A stretch of 64,000 nt of DNA from Deinococcus sp045062605 (lineage in GTDB: Bacteria; Deinococcota; Deinococci; Deinococcales; Deinococcaceae). Where the stretch lies: assembly GCF_045062605.1 (NCBI RefSeq), contig NZ_JBJGDW010000009.1:1-64000 (forward strand), written 5' to 3'. Shown here piece after piece: positions 6,937 to 19,023 of this stretch (its first letter is position 1; the number at the start of each line of letters is the position of its first letter). The notes under the pieces were generated by a model. It saw only the letters and a program-made list of their open reading frames with translations. It had not been told where the DNA came from and ran no database searches. Both the position numbers and the translations under genes were made by a program.

Positions 6937-9060
6937 CTAGCCCAGAACCACCTCCAGGCCACTACGCGCCGCCGGGAATACCGCCGCGTGGGCCGGGAGC
7001 AGGGTCACCGCCGTCGCCTTGAACGCGGGCATCTGCGAATGGGGGTCCAGGGTGTGGGGATCGGTCAGCAGATTGGCCGCTCCGGGCCAGTGGAAGGGCA
7101 GAAAAACAGTGTCGGGGCGCAGACCGGGGTTGAGGGTCAATGGCAGCGTGACCTGCCCGTGCGCCGTGCGGAGGATGACTTCCTCACCCGCGCGCAGGCC
7201 GTAGTCGCGGGCCGTTTCGGGGTGGACCTGTGCGCCGTGATCAGCCCCGTTTTTAGAGAGCAGGGCAGTATTGCGGCGGGTCTGGGTGCCACTCTGGTAG
7301 TGGTGGCCCAGCCGCCCGGTGGTCAGGGTCAGTTGGCGGGCCGGGGCCGGGGCGGGCAATTCGGGAACGTGCAGGGTGGCCCAGCCGTCGGCGGTGGGAT
7401 AGGTGGGCGCGTAGGCGTGGGGCGTGTCGGGGCCGTCCGCGTGGCGCACCGGCCACTGGGCGCTGGCACGGTCCAGCCTCTCGGCGCTGAGGCCGCTGTA
7501 GTCGGCCTTGCCGCCGCGTGTGGCACGGAAGAATTCATCCTGCAACTCGCGGAATGTGGCGTATTCAAAGCCCTGCGGACGCCCCACCGCCGCCGCCAGA
7601 TCGCACAGAATGCGCCAGTCCTCGCGGGCCGCGCCGGGGGCGGTGATGGCCTTGCGGCGGCGCTGCACCCGACCTTCCAGGTTGGTGGTGGTGCCTTCCT
7701 CCTCGCACCACATGCCGCCGGGTAGGACCAGCGTGGCAAATTTGGCCGTCTCGCTGGGCAGGAAGTCAATGACGATCAGGTGTTTGAGGGCCTTCAGGTT
7801 CTCCGTAACCTGCCCCGCCCCCGCCGCGCTGACCACTGGATTGCTGCCCAGCACGATCAGGGCCTCGATGCCGCCGGGCTGGCCGCAGGCGTTCAGCAGG
7901 TTCTGGGCGCTCAGGCCCGGCTGGGGCAGATCATCCGGCGCACAGCCCCACAACGCCGCCATCTCGGCGCGGTGGCGCGGATCGCGCAGGGAACGCGCGC
8001 CGGGGAGCTGATCGTTCTTCTGGCCGTGTTCGCGTCCGCCCTGGCCGTTGCCCTGGCCGGTCAGGGTGCCGTAGCCGCCGCCGGGTTTGCCGAAATGCCC
8101 GGTCAGATACGACAGGTTCAGCCACGCCTGCACGGTGTCGGTGCCGTGGGCGTGCTGCTCTGCGCCACGTCCGGTCAGGATCAGCGGTTTGGTGGCCTCG
8201 GCGTAGCGTTTGGCCAGCAGCAGCAGTTCGCTTTCAGGAATGCCACATTCGGCGGCCACGCGCTGCGACGGGTACGCAGTGGCCTGCGCCAGCACCTCGG
8301 CCAGCCCGTGGGCAGGGGCGGTAGGGCGAATCTTGCCCCAGCGTTTCATCAGGTGGATCAGCCCCAGCGCCAGCACGCCGTCACTGCCGGGGCGCACCGC
8401 CAGATGGTGCCCGGCGACTTTCGCAGTGACGGTGGCGCGCGGATCGATGCTGTACACCGCGCCGCCCCGGTCCTTTGCGGCCTTCAGGTACTGCATGATT
8501 GGCGGCAGGGTTTCGGCGATGTTCGCGCCCACCAGCAGGATCAGGTCACTGCCCGCCATCTCGCCCAGCGGAAAGCCCAGCCCCCGGTCATAGCCCACGG
8601 TGCGGTTCAGCGCCGCCGAGGCCGAGGCCATGCAATAGCGCCCGTTGTAGTCAATGTTGGGCGTCTTTAACGCCAGCCGCGCGAATTTGCCCAGCAGGTA
8701 GGTCTTCTCGTTGGTCAGGCTGCCGCTGCCGTACACGCCCACCGCCGCCGGATTGCTGTCCAGCAAAGGCGTCAGCGCATCACGCACGTAGGCCAGCGCC
8801 TCGGCCCAGGACACCGGCACCAGTTGTCCGTTCTTCCGCAGCAGCGGATCGGTCAGGCGTTCAGGATGACGCAGATCGTTCAGCGCCGCCAGCCCCTTCT
8901 TGCAGACCGTGCCGCGTGCCACCGGGCATTCCTTCGTGGGCATCAGCTTCACGGCCAGTCCGTTTTCGACATGAACATCAAAGTTGCACTGCACCGCGCA
9001 GTACGGACAGGTGGTGCGGACGACGCGCGGGCCGCTGGAGGGGAAGGTGAGCGCAGTCAT
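6937..9060 (-). CDS. Assimilatory nitrate reductase, molybdopterin catalytic subunit
   Basis: Reduces nitrate to nitrite in the cytoplasm using a bis-MGD molybdenum centre and one 4Fe-4S cluster. The cluster ligands sit near the N-terminus as C-P-Y-C-A-V-Q-C followed 27 residues later by the Cys of G-T-V-C-K-K-G. The probable molybdenum ligand Cys lies in N-G-R-Y-C-M-A-S-A. At about 707 aa it has the length of ferredoxin-dependent NarB/NasA enzymes and lacks the C-terminal BFD domain of the long NasA type. I chose ATG 9058-9060 because the longer frame would need TTG and adds nothing conserved. The divergent nirBD operon and downstream narK support nitrate assimilation. No separate reductase subunit is adjacent. 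Confidence 0.88.
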   Translation of the reverse strand: MTALTFPSSGPRVVRTTCPYCAVQCNFDVHVENGLAVKLMPTKECPVARGTVCKKGLAALNDLRHPERLTDPLLRKNGQLVPVSWAEALAYVRDALTPLLDSNPAAVGVYGSGSLTNEKTYLLGKFARLALKTPNIDYNGRYCMASASAALNRTVGYDRGLGFPLGEMAGSDLILLVGANIAETLPPIMQYLKAAKDRGGAVYSIDPRATVTAKVAGHHLAVRPGSDGVLALGLIHLMKRWGKIRPTAPAHGLAEVLAQATAYPSQRVAAECGIPESELLLLAKRYAEATKPLILTGRGAEQHAHGTDTVQAWLNLSYLTGHFGKPGGGYGTLTGQGNGQGGREHGQKNDQLPGARSLRDPRHRAEMAALWGCAPDDLPQPGLSAQNLLNACGQPGGIEALIVLGSNPVVSAAGAGQVTENLKALKHLIVIDFLPSETAKFATLVLPGGMWCEEEGTTTNLEGRVQRRRKAITAPGAAREDWRILCDLAAAVGRPQGFEYATFRELQDEFFRATRGGKADYSGLSAERLDRASAQWPVRHADGPDTPHAYAPTYPTADGWATLHVPELPAPAPARQLTLTTGRLGHHYQSGTQTRRNTALLSKNGADHGAQVHPETARDYGLRAGEEVILRTAHGQVTLPLTLNPGLRPDTVFLPFHWPGAANLLTDPHTLDPHSQMPAFKATAVTLLPAHAAVFPAARSGLEVVLG

Positions 9061-9281
9061 GCGGTTGAGCCTGCGGGAGAGCTTGCAATCTGTCAAGGCC
9101 AAGTTTGACTAAACGGCCAAAAAGCTGGATTATTTAGCAGTAGATATCTAGAAACGCTGCATCCTGTTCAAAAGTCTCTTGACAAACTGCCTGGAATCGG
9201 TCCCAATAGGGAGCAGGTCTGGTCCCACGCCAGCCCGACTCTCCCGCCTCCAACCGTGGAGGACGCTTCAGGAGCCTTGCT

Positions 9282-11873
<2,592 letters not shown>

Positions 11874-11987
11874 GAGTTTCACCGTCTAAAGGCATAAAAA
11901 CCTCCCTCTCCTGTTCCAGTCACCAAATCCCCATCCTTTCCCACAGCCCACACCCCACGTCCCACAACCACTCCAAAGGAGTTCCCC

Positions 11988-12365
11988 ATGACCCTCAACC
12001 TCAACACCCATTCCACCCCTCCCCTTCCCTCCTGGCAGCGTGTGTGCGGGCTGGCGGACATTCTGCCGGGCCTGGGCGTATGCGCGCTGGTGGACGGGCG
12101 GCAGATCGCCGTGTTTCATGTGGCCGGGCAGGTCTACGCCCTGGGCAACCGCGATCCCTTCACCGGGGCGGACGTGATCTCGCGCGGGCTGACCGGCAGT
12201 TACCGCAGCGGAGAGGCAGAGGAACGGCCCAAAGTGGCCTCGCCGCTGCTGAAACACGCCTTTGATCTGGAAACAGGGCAGGCGCTGGACCACGCGGACA
12301 TGACCCTGCCCACCTACCCTGCGCGGGTTGAGGGAGGTGAGGTATGGATTGGTTTGGTGGACTGA
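11988..12365 (+). CDS. nirD: Nitrite reductase small subunit (Rieske-like, clusterless)
   Basis: The small subunit of NirBD, 125 aa. It has the Rieske-like beta fold of NirD (I-A-V-F-H-V-A-G-Q-V-Y-A-L-G-N-R-D-P-F-T-G-A-D-V) but lacks the C-x-H and C-x-x-H cluster ligands, as is normal for NirD. It follows nirB after 114 bp with its own strong SD (AAAGGAG). Its last 22 bp overlap the start of the uroporphyrinogen-III synthase gene, so the two are translationally linked. Confidence 0.9.
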   Translation: MTLNLNTHSTPPLPSWQRVCGLADILPGLGVCALVDGRQIAVFHVAGQVYALGNRDPFTGADVISRGLTGSYRSGEAEERPKVASPLLKHAFDLETGQALDHADMTLPTYPARVEGGEVWIGLVD

Positions 12366-13180
12366 AGGTGCTGAGTCTGGAATCGCGCCGCGCCGAGGAA
12401 ATGGGCACATTGATCGGCAAATACGGCGGCGTACCCGTGGTGGCCCCCAGCATGCGCGAGCAGAAGCTGGACCTGACCCGCGCGCTGGACGCCTTCGAGC
12501 GGGCGCTGGCCGCCGGGGATATCCACGCGCTGGCCTGCATGACCGGCGTGGGCACCCGCATGTTCCTGCGCGAACTGGCCGCCCGTGATCCGCGCCATCT
12601 GGACACCTTGCGGGGCATTCAACTGGTGGCACGCGGCAACAAGCCCATGCAGGCGCTCAAGGAATTCGGTCTGGTGGGCGTGAATGTCGCCAAACCCCAC
12701 ACCTGGCACGAGGTTCAGGCCCACCTGCTGACCACGCTGGAGGCCGGGCAGCACGCCGTCCTGCTGGAATACGGCGAGGCCATGCCCGCCCCGATGCTGC
12801 GCGAACTGTCTTTTGCGGGCCTGCACGTGACCAGCCTGCCGGTCTACCGCTGCGCCTTTCCGCTGGACACTGGCCCGCTGGATCGGGCGGTGCGCGACTG
12901 CGTGCTGGGCGGCCCGGACGTGCTGCTGCTGTCCAGCGGCACCCAGGCCCTGCACTTCCTGAAATACGCCGAGACGCTGGGGCTGCTCTCCCACGCCCGC
13001 GAGGCGCTGAACCGTCTGGTGATCGTCAGCATCGGCCCGGCTTGCAGCGAGGCCGCCGCCGATCTGGGGCTGCGGATTGATCTGGAAGCCAACCCCCACA
13101 AGATGGGCATTCTGGTGCGACTGGCCGCCGAACATGCGCCGGGCATTATTGAGAAGCGGCGGCTGTTGAGGGCAGGTTAG
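12344..13180 (+). CDS. Uroporphyrinogen-III synthase (HemD family)
   Basis: Cyclises hydroxymethylbilane with ring-D inversion to make uroporphyrinogen III, the branch-point precursor of siroheme, heme and cobalamin. The 278-aa protein shows the HemD two-lobe pattern: L-E-S-R-R-A-E-E-M near the N-terminus, a D-x-x-x-F-T-S-like region (here I-H-A-L-A-C-M-T-G-V-G-T-R), and I-G-P-A-C-S-E-A-A in the second lobe. Sequence conservation in this family is always low, so the substrate claim is by family. GGGAGG stands 6 nt before ATG 12344. Its overlap with nirD suggests dedicated supply of siroheme precursor to NirB. A second, housekeeping hemD elsewhere would not be surprising. Confidence 0.8.
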   Translation: MDWFGGLKVLSLESRRAEEMGTLIGKYGGVPVVAPSMREQKLDLTRALDAFERALAAGDIHALACMTGVGTRMFLRELAARDPRHLDTLRGIQLVARGNKPMQALKEFGLVGVNVAKPHTWHEVQAHLLTTLEAGQHAVLLEYGEAMPAPMLRELSFAGLHVTSLPVYRCAFPLDTGPLDRAVRDCVLGGPDVLLLSSGTQALHFLKYAETLGLLSHAREALNRLVIVSIGPACSEAAADLGLRIDLEANPHKMGILVRLAAEHAPGIIEKRRLLRAG

Positions 13181-13189
13181 GGAACTCAA

Positions 13190-13247
13190 CCCCCATCCCT
13201 CAATACAGCGGGAGAATGCCGTGCCAGGGGCGGGGGATGGGGCTTTT

Positions 13248-13249
<2 letters not shown>
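13190..13249 (+). terminator. Terminator of the nirB-nirD-hemD operon
   Basis: CCCCATCCC pairs with GGGATGGGG across a 34-base loop, followed by C and six T bases. It overlaps the stop codon of the convergent DUF72 gene. Confidence 0.65.
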
Positions 13250-14075
<826 letters not shown>

Positions 14076-14081
14076 GGGTTC

Positions 14082-14087
14082 AGGGTA
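14082..14087 (-). promoter_or_regulatory. Leaderless -10 box of the DUF72 gene
   Basis: TACCCT on the minus strand ends 6 nt before ATG 14075. Confidence 0.6.
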
Positions 14088-14142
14088 CGGGGCCAGTCAG
14101 GCGCGGTAGGCAAGCATAAAGGTGGGTTCAAGGCAGGAGGAA

Positions 14143-14172
14143 GAAAAAAGGCGCGGAACACCGTCCACGCCT
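14143..14172 (-). terminator. Rho-independent terminator of the response regulator gene
   Basis: On the minus strand an AGGCGTGG/CCGCGCCT stem is followed by six T bases, 15 bp past the response regulator stop. Confidence 0.75.
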
Positions 14173-14186
14173 CGCTGGTAGAACAC

Positions 14187-14624
14187 TCAGTACAGGCGCG
14201 GATGCCGGTTCAGGTTGGTCCAGAACGCCTGAATGGTATGCATCGCCTCGCTGAACTGTGCAAAATCCAGCGGCTTGATCACGTAGGCGCTTGCGCCGTG
14301 TGCGTAGGCGTCGCGAATGTCACGGTCCTCACCGCTGGTGGTCAGCATCACCACCGGAATATCGCGCAGGTCCTGGTCCGCGCGCACGGCGTCCAGCACC
14401 GCCAGACCGTCCATCTGCGGCATCTTGAGGTCCAGCAGAATCAGGTCTGGCAGGGGCCGCCCGCATTTGACCGCACAGCGCAGCAGCCGTAGCGCTTCCT
14501 GGCCGCCTCCAGCAACCACAACTTCGGGCATGGAGTCGCCCACCTTGTCGTCGCCGATGGCGGACAGGGCCAGTTCCAGGTCATTGGGGTTGTCGTCTAC
14601 GAGCAAAATTCGGTGCGTGGTCAC
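14187..14624 (-). CDS. Single-domain response regulator (CheY/Rcp1-like)
   Basis: Receiver-only regulator, 145 aa. The acidic pair sits in L-L-V-D-D-N, the phospho-acceptor Asp in L-L-D-L-K-M-P, the switch Thr in M-L-T-T-S and the invariant Lys in I-K-P-L-D. There is no output domain, so it signals by protein contact. The insertion between beta-2 and alpha-2 and the I-R-D-A-Y-A-H-G-A-S-A-Y segment resemble regulators that partner with phytochrome-type histidine kinases (Rcp1 class). No kinase is adjacent. The start codon is GTG 14622-14624, with TGGAG 7-11 bases upstream. Its own terminator makes it monocistronic. Confidence 0.88.
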   Translation of the reverse strand: MTTHRILLVDDNPNDLELALSAIGDDKVGDSMPEVVVAGGGQEALRLLRCAVKCGRPLPDLILLDLKMPQMDGLAVLDAVRADQDLRDIPVVMLTTSGEDRDIRDAYAHGASAYVIKPLDFAQFSEAMHTIQAFWTNLNRHPRLY

Positions 14625-14932
14625 GGCATTCTCCAGTCAGGGTGGCCGGAAGACCGCCCTTGGAAAAGGGGGCGATCAGAGGTGGCTGGCCAGACCTGGG
14701 GAGGCCACCAGATGCCCAGAGTTTAGCATAGATGATGAAGAGAACTTAAAGGTTGGGTGGCAGTGCCAACTGGTGTGCAGTGGACAAATACTGTGTGTAG
14801 AAAGATACAATCGCATTTTTTAGTAAACATATTGGTTCTCATCTTTGCATCTACGAACAGGTTTGGCGGGCAGTAGAGCGAAGAGGTTCAGAAGTCAAAC
14901 CCTGACTCCAGAACGGACAGAGAAGCCCTCTC
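14625..14932. other. Gene-free stretch between the response regulator gene and repeat copy 2
   Basis: The stretch is visibly more AT-rich from 14,720 to 14,850. I find no open frame with a plausible start or family. It likely contains the response regulator promoter near its left end, but I cannot place a convincing -10 box. Confidence 0.35.
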
Positions 14933-15146
14933 ATACGGACTCCGTCTGTTTCTTTAACAAATTGGAAAAACGCCGGTTTGCCAATTCCACGCCCGAAGGG
15001 ATGTTTTTCTCATTCTCGATTTCGTCATGAATAGACTGTCGTCGTGAACAGACGCCCATGAGAACGCTCTTCCTCTGCTGGCGCAGCTCTGCGAGTCCCG
15101 ATCAGATGTTCATCATTTTTGCAAACGATTCGATCGGCATTCGTAT
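14933..15146 (-). repeat. Dispersed inverted-repeat element, family A copy 2 (long form)
   Basis: 214 bp, beginning ATACGGACTCCG and ending CGGCATTCGTAT. It matches the reverse complement of copy 4 (19,691-19,864) through most of its length. Shared blocks include TTAACAAA, CAATTCCACGCCC, TTTCGTCATGAA and TTTGCAAACGATTC. Relative to copy 4 it carries about 40 extra bases in two places. The ends share the family A terminal sequence with copies 1 and 3. Confidence 0.8.
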
Positions 15147-15228
15147 CACAAGGGCCAGGGCTGAGGCGTCGAAACGAAACGGCCCTCATCCGGTTAACGC
15201 CTGCACCATCCAGCACCCGGCCCTCGCG

Positions 15229-15234
15229 TAAACT
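15229..15234 (+). promoter_or_regulatory. Leaderless -10 box of hisF
   Basis: TAAACT ends 7 nt before ATG 15242. It confirms that start over upstream in-frame codons. Confidence 0.65.
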
Positions 15235-15241
15235 GCTGGGC

Positions 15242-16057
15242 ATGTTGACCAAGCGCATCATTCCCTGTCTGGACGTGCAGAATGGCCGGGTGGTCAAAAA
15301 CGTCCGTTTTTTTGAGGACCACCGCGACGCGGGCGATCCCCTCGTGCTGGCGCAGGCATATGAGGCGCAGCAGGCTGATGAACTGGTCTTTTACGACATC
15401 ACCGCCACGCACGAGGGCCGGGGCCTGATGCTGGACGTGGCCGCGCGGGTGGCCGAGCAGGTCATGATGCCGCTGACGGTGGGCGGCGGCGTGAACGCGC
15501 TGCTGGACTTCCGGCAACTGCTGATGGCCGGGGCCGACAAGATCAGCGTGAACAGCGGCGCACTGTCGCGCCCCGAACTGATCCGCGAGGCCAGTGACCA
15601 CCACGGCGCGCAGTGCGTGATGCTGTCCATCGATGCCAAACGCCGTCCGGACGACAGCGGCTGGAACGTGTTCCGCGCGGGCGGACGGGTGGACACCGGG
15701 CTGGACCTGCTGGAATGGGCCGTGCGCGGGCAGACCCTGGGCGCGGGTGAAATCTGCCTGAACATCATGGACGCCGACGGCACGCGGGCGGGCTTTGATC
15801 TGGAAGCCACCCGCACCGTCGCCCGCGCCGTGGACCTGCCCGTGATCGCTTCCGGCGGGGCAGGGCAACTCTCGGACTTCTATGACGTGCTGACTGAAGG
15901 GCAGGCCGACGCCGCACTCGCCGCCAGCGTCTTTCACTTCGGCGAGCTGACCGTGCCGCAGGTCAAGGCGTACTTGCATGGAAGGGATGTGGCAGTGCGG
16001 CCCGAGTGGCAAGACATGGGGAATCCAGAATCTGCCTTGCAGGGGGAAGCGAGATGA
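15242..16057 (+). CDS. hisF: Imidazole glycerol phosphate synthase, cyclase subunit
   Basis: Cyclises PRFAR with ammonia delivered by HisH to give imidazole glycerol phosphate and AICAR in histidine synthesis. The 271-aa TIM barrel has both catalytic aspartates: Asp11 in P-C-L-D-V and Asp131 in L-S-I-D-A-K. Phosphate-binding loops L-T-V-G-G-G-V, V-N-S-G-A and A-S-G-G-A-G are intact. An open frame extends 41 codons upstream into the repeat, but the -10 box and conserved M-L-T-K-R-I-I-P start fix ATG 15242. It overlaps hisIE by 4 bp. hisH, hisA and hisB are not nearby, so the pathway genes are dispersed. Confidence 0.95.
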   Translation: MLTKRIIPCLDVQNGRVVKNVRFFEDHRDAGDPLVLAQAYEAQQADELVFYDITATHEGRGLMLDVAARVAEQVMMPLTVGGGVNALLDFRQLLMAGADKISVNSGALSRPELIREASDHHGAQCVMLSIDAKRRPDDSGWNVFRAGGRVDTGLDLLEWAVRGQTLGAGEICLNIMDADGTRAGFDLEATRTVARAVDLPVIASGGAGQLSDFYDVLTEGQADAALAASVFHFGELTVPQVKAYLHGRDVAVRPEWQDMGNPESALQGEAR

Positions 16058-16725
16058 GCGGCGCACATCTGCCAGACCTTTCGGCTCTCAAATTCGGCGC
16101 TGATGGCCTGATTCCGGTGGTCACGCAGGACACGCGCACAGGGGCGGTGCTGATGCAGGCCTACGCAGACAGGGACGCGCTGGAACGCACCCTCGCTACG
16201 CGCGAAGCCACCTATTACAGCCGTTCGCGCGCCTCACAGTGGATCAAGGGGAAAACGAGCGGGCACACCCAGCGCGTCGTGGGCGTGTCCGTGGACTGCG
16301 ACGGCGACAGCGTGCTGTACCGGGTGGAGCAGACCGGGGCGGCGTGCCATACCGGGGAATACTCCTGCTTCTACACGCCGCTGCTGGAAGAACACACTTC
16401 CGCGACTGGGCTGGACGGCACGCTGGAGCGCGTCTACACCACCATCACCGAGCGCCTCGCCACGCTGCCGGAGGGCAGTTACGTGGCCCGCCTGCACGCG
16501 GGCGGCCTGGACCGTGTACTGAAGAAGATCAGCGAGGAAAGCGGTGAGGTGCTGCTGGCCGCCAAGAACAATGACCGCGCCGAACTGGCGACGGAGGTGG
16601 CCGATCTGCTGTTCCACACCCTGTTTGCGATGGCCGAGGTAGGCGTCTCGCCGGGCGACGTGGCTGCTGTCCTGCAAGGGCGCGAGGGCCGAAGCGGACT
16701 CAAAGGACCGAAGGAAGCGGGCTGA
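16054..16725 (+). CDS. hisI: Bifunctional phosphoribosyl-AMP cyclohydrolase / phosphoribosyl-ATP pyrophosphatase
   Basis: Catalyses the second and third steps of histidine synthesis. The N-terminal PRA-cyclohydrolase domain (residues 1-120) has Y-S-R-S-R, the V-D-C-D-G-D metal site and C-H-T-G-E-Y-S-C-F-Y zinc cysteines. The C-terminal PRA-pyrophosphohydrolase domain (about 128-215) has K-K-I-S-E-E-S-G-E-V and the E-x-x-D-L-L-F-H helix. ATG 16054 overlaps the hisF stop as ATGA and is preceded by GGGGGAAG. The 223-aa length equals the fused HisIE type. Confidence 0.93.
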   Translation: MSGAHLPDLSALKFGADGLIPVVTQDTRTGAVLMQAYADRDALERTLATREATYYSRSRASQWIKGKTSGHTQRVVGVSVDCDGDSVLYRVEQTGAACHTGEYSCFYTPLLEEHTSATGLDGTLERVYTTITERLATLPEGSYVARLHAGGLDRVLKKISEESGEVLLAAKNNDRAELATEVADLLFHTLFAMAEVGVSPGDVAAVLQGREGRSGLKGPKEAG

Positions 16726-16859
16726 AGGCACAATGAGAAGAGGATGAAGCCCTGGCCTGATCCAAATACCTGCCCGCTGCATATGTCTGTTCAGGAGCGC
16801 GTGTCCACCTGGGGAGGCACGCGTTCCAATTTTTTTTGTCCTGTCACGCTGGTCCGGTA

Positions 16860-17432
16860 ATGATGGTTCCCCCGAATGACAGCGCTGGAGACACGGTCCC
16901 GTGGAACAAGGGCCAGTGGCGCACCTGGGCGCGGGAGCACCGGGCCACACAGCCGGACCATTCGGTACTGGTCACCGCTCACCTCATCACATTTTTGCGG
17001 GAGGCAGGTGCGCGCCGGGTGCTGGCCTACCGCGCCCTGCCCGGCGAACCGGACGTATCAGCGCTGGCCCATGACTTCGAACTGCTGGCTCCGCGCGCCC
17101 GCTTTAGGCCTACGCCACGCCTGACGCTGCACCCCTGGAACACCGCCACCGAGATGAGCCGCTTCGGGGCCTTGCAGCCGCCCGCCGACGCTCCCGAAGT
17201 CCCACTGAGCGATGTGGACGCCGTTTTGCTCCCTGGCCTCGCCTTCGACGTGCGGGGTGTCCGGCTGGGCTACGGCGGCGGCTTCTATGACCGTCTACTC
17301 CCTGATTTCGTCGGCCTGACCGTGGGCGTTATTCAAGGTGAGCTGGTTGTTCCCCGGTTGCCCGCCGATCTCCACGACTGCCCGGTGAAGTGGCTGGCGA
17401 CACAGGATGGAATGAAGCGCACGCAGCGCTAA
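16860..17432 (+). CDS. 5-formyltetrahydrofolate cyclo-ligase
   Basis: Converts 5-formyl-THF to 5,10-methenyl-THF with ATP, clearing a folate storage form. About 190 aa. The family signature G-V-R-L-G-Y-G-G-G-F-Y-D-R lies near residue 140, preceded by V-L-L-P-G-L-A-F-D. The N-terminal helix W-N-K-G-Q-W-R-T-W-A-R-E-H-R corresponds to the R-x-x-x-R-x-x-R substrate region. ATG 16860 (or 16863) is the likely start; the longer TTG frame adds no family sequence. No clear SD is present. The gene lies 134 bp after hisI on the same strand. Confidence 0.85.
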   Translation: MMVPPNDSAGDTVPWNKGQWRTWAREHRATQPDHSVLVTAHLITFLREAGARRVLAYRALPGEPDVSALAHDFELLAPRARFRPTPRLTLHPWNTATEMSRFGALQPPADAPEVPLSDVDAVLLPGLAFDVRGVRLGYGGGFYDRLLPDFVGLTVGVIQGELVVPRLPADLHDCPVKWLATQDGMKRTQR

Positions 17433-17439
17433 CCCCTTT

Positions 17440-17928
17440 TCACGAACCGCGCTGCGGGTGAGGCAGCCGCTCAGACGGATTCCCAAAATCGATCTCGAAG
17501 AAGAGGAAGCCCTCCTGCCCGGCGTCGTCGGGGCGGTAGCCCATGCGGACGTAAGCGGGGCCAGCCTCGTGGGTGTTGGCATACCAGAAGACATAGCGCA
17601 GAGGCCGCGCCCGCGCCCAGTCCTCCACCGCGCGCATTAACAGCCGGGCCACGCCGCGTCGCCGCCACTCTGGGGCCGTGTAGAGGTCCTCCAGTTTGGC
17701 AGTGCGGTGCGGATCACCCGAGCGCAGATGCGGGCCGTAATCGTGCAGCGCCGCGTAGCCAGTCAGCTCTCCTGCGTCCGCCTCGGCCACCAGCAGGGGC
17801 CGCAGCAGATCTCCGCAGAACGAGGGAAAACGGGCTTCCAGCGCCGCCTCATCGTCCACGAAGCCCATATCCAGCAGCATGGGTTTCAGGGCCGGGAAAT
17901 CGGCGGGGACGGCGGGGCGCACATGCAT
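17440..17928 (-). CDS. GNAT-family N-acetyltransferase
   Basis: Acetyl-CoA-dependent acetyltransferase, 162 aa, single GNAT domain. Motif A is E-D-L-Y-T-A-P-E-W-R-R-R-G-V-A-R-L-L, with the R-R-x-G-x-A pyrophosphate loop. The C-terminal Y-V-R-M-G-Y-R corresponds to motif B. The acceptor cannot be deduced. ATG 17926-17928 is supported by TACGGT 6 nt upstream. The gene is convergent with the folate cyclo-ligase gene, leaving only 7 bp between stop codons. Confidence 0.85.
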   Translation of the reverse strand: MHVRPAVPADFPALKPMLLDMGFVDDEAALEARFPSFCGDLLRPLLVAEADAGELTGYAALHDYGPHLRSGDPHRTAKLEDLYTAPEWRRRGVARLLMRAVEDWARARPLRYVFWYANTHEAGPAYVRMGYRPDDAGQEGFLFFEIDFGNPSERLPHPQRGS

Positions 17929-17934
17929 GGTCAC

Positions 17935-17940
17935 ACCGTA
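17935..17940 (-). promoter_or_regulatory. Leaderless -10 box of the GNAT gene
   Basis: TACGGT on the minus strand ends 6 nt before ATG 17928. Confidence 0.55.
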
Positions 17941-17973
17941 ACGCTGCGCCCGCCCACGCGCAGCCGCCCTCTG

Positions 17974-17979
17974 TAGCAT
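17974..17979 (+). promoter_or_regulatory. Leaderless -10 box of the metallophosphatase gene
   Basis: TAGCAT ends 6 nt before ATG 17986. Together with the GNAT -10 box it forms a compact divergent leaderless pair within 57 bp. Confidence 0.6.
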
Positions 17980-17985
17980 GCGGGC

Positions 17986-19023
17986 ATGTCATGCCGCCTT
18001 CTGCCCCTGCTGGGCCTGCTCCTGTCTGCCTGCGCCCCTGCCGTCAGCGGCCCGGTCCGTCCCCTGCCGGACGTGACCGCGACGCTGGGCGTCCCCGATC
18101 CCGAACACCTGCGAGTGGTGGTCATGGGCGATCAGGGCACCGGGGACGGGGTTCAGTGGCGGGTGGCGGCGGCCATGCAGGCGGTCTGTAAACAGCAGGG
18201 CTGCGATCTGGGCGTGGGCCTGGGCGACAATTTCTACCCGGCGGGGCCGAGGGAAGCCAGCTCGCCCCTCTTCAAAACGCGCTTCGCGGACATCTATGGC
18301 CCGCTGGACATCCCATTCCTGATGGTGCCCGGCAACCACGACGAGAGCGGTCTTTTTGGCGGCGACGGGACCGATGCGCGCAGCGCAGAGGCCGAAGTCG
18401 CCTACAGCAAACTGAACCCACAGTGGGTCATGCCGGGACGCACCTACCGCGCGCCCGTGCGTGCGGGACAGGGGGGAACGCTGGCCGAGTTCTTTGCGGT
18501 GGACACCTCGCCGCTGGCCGCCTACCTGCCCGTGCGCCGTGCCAGCGAACGGCCCGGAGGTCCGTGGGACGCCGCCCAGCGTGCGTGGCTGGCCGGGTCG
18601 CTCCAGCGCAGTTCCGCCCGCTGGAAGCTGGTGCTGGGCCACCACCCGCTGTTCTCCAACGGCAAGCACGGGGACGCCGGGCGCTACGACGGTCTGCCCT
18701 TCACCTTCCAGCGCGGGGACGCGGTGCAGGACCTGTACGGGCTGGCCTGCGGCAAGGCGGATGTGCTGCTCAGCGGCCATGTCCACGCGCTGGAGGTCTT
18801 CGCGCCGCAACCCGAATGTCCCGGCACCTGGACCGCCGTTTCGGGGGCGGCAGGCGAGATAGGGGGCGGCAAAGTCGGCACCCGGAAAGCCGACGCCGGG
18901 TTTTACGGCCAGCCCGGTTTCATGTGGCTGGACGTAACACCGCAGATGCTCACGATCAACATTTACAAGGTGGCCCCAGATGGCGTGCCGACACTGGCCG
19001 CGACACAGGAAATCACGAAATAA
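17986..19023 (+). CDS. Calcineurin-like metallophosphatase lipoprotein (purple acid phosphatase type)
   Basis: Exported phosphomonoesterase, 345 aa. The N-terminus is a lipoprotein signal with lipobox L-L-S-A-C at about residue 16, so it is probably anchored to the outer face of a membrane. Metal ligands of the calcineurin-like fold occur in order: G-D-Q-G-T-G, G-D-N-F, G-N-H-D-E-S, G-H-H-P-L and G-H-V-H-A. The pattern matches tartrate-resistant acid phosphatase-like bacterial enzymes. Substrate is unknown. It is monocistronic with a leaderless promoter. Confidence 0.85.
   Translation: MSCRLLPLLGLLLSACAPAVSGPVRPLPDVTATLGVPDPEHLRVVVMGDQGTGDGVQWRVAAAMQAVCKQQGCDLGVGLGDNFYPAGPREASSPLFKTRFADIYGPLDIPFLMVPGNHDESGLFGGDGTDARSAEAEVAYSKLNPQWVMPGRTYRAPVRAGQGGTLAEFFAVDTSPLAAYLPVRRASERPGGPWDAAQRAWLAGSLQRSSARWKLVLGHHPLFSNGKHGDAGRYDGLPFTFQRGDAVQDLYGLACGKADVLLSGHVHALEVFAPQPECPGTWTAVSGAAGEIGGGKVGTRKADAGFYGQPGFMWLDVTPQMLTINIYKVAPDGVPTLAATQEITK

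Noticed and set aside
9061..9102. Upstream TTG start of nitrate reductase
   Set aside because: The added residues are not conserved, and ATG 9060 lies at the expected distance from the first cluster Cys.
9179..9209. TTGACA before nirB as a sigma-70 promoter
   Set aside because: The -35 is perfect but no good -10 box lies at 16-18 bp; left unannotated.
15119..15241. N-terminal extension of hisF into repeat copy 2
   Set aside because: A leaderless -10 box and the conserved M-L-T-K-R-I-I-P start fix hisF at 15242.
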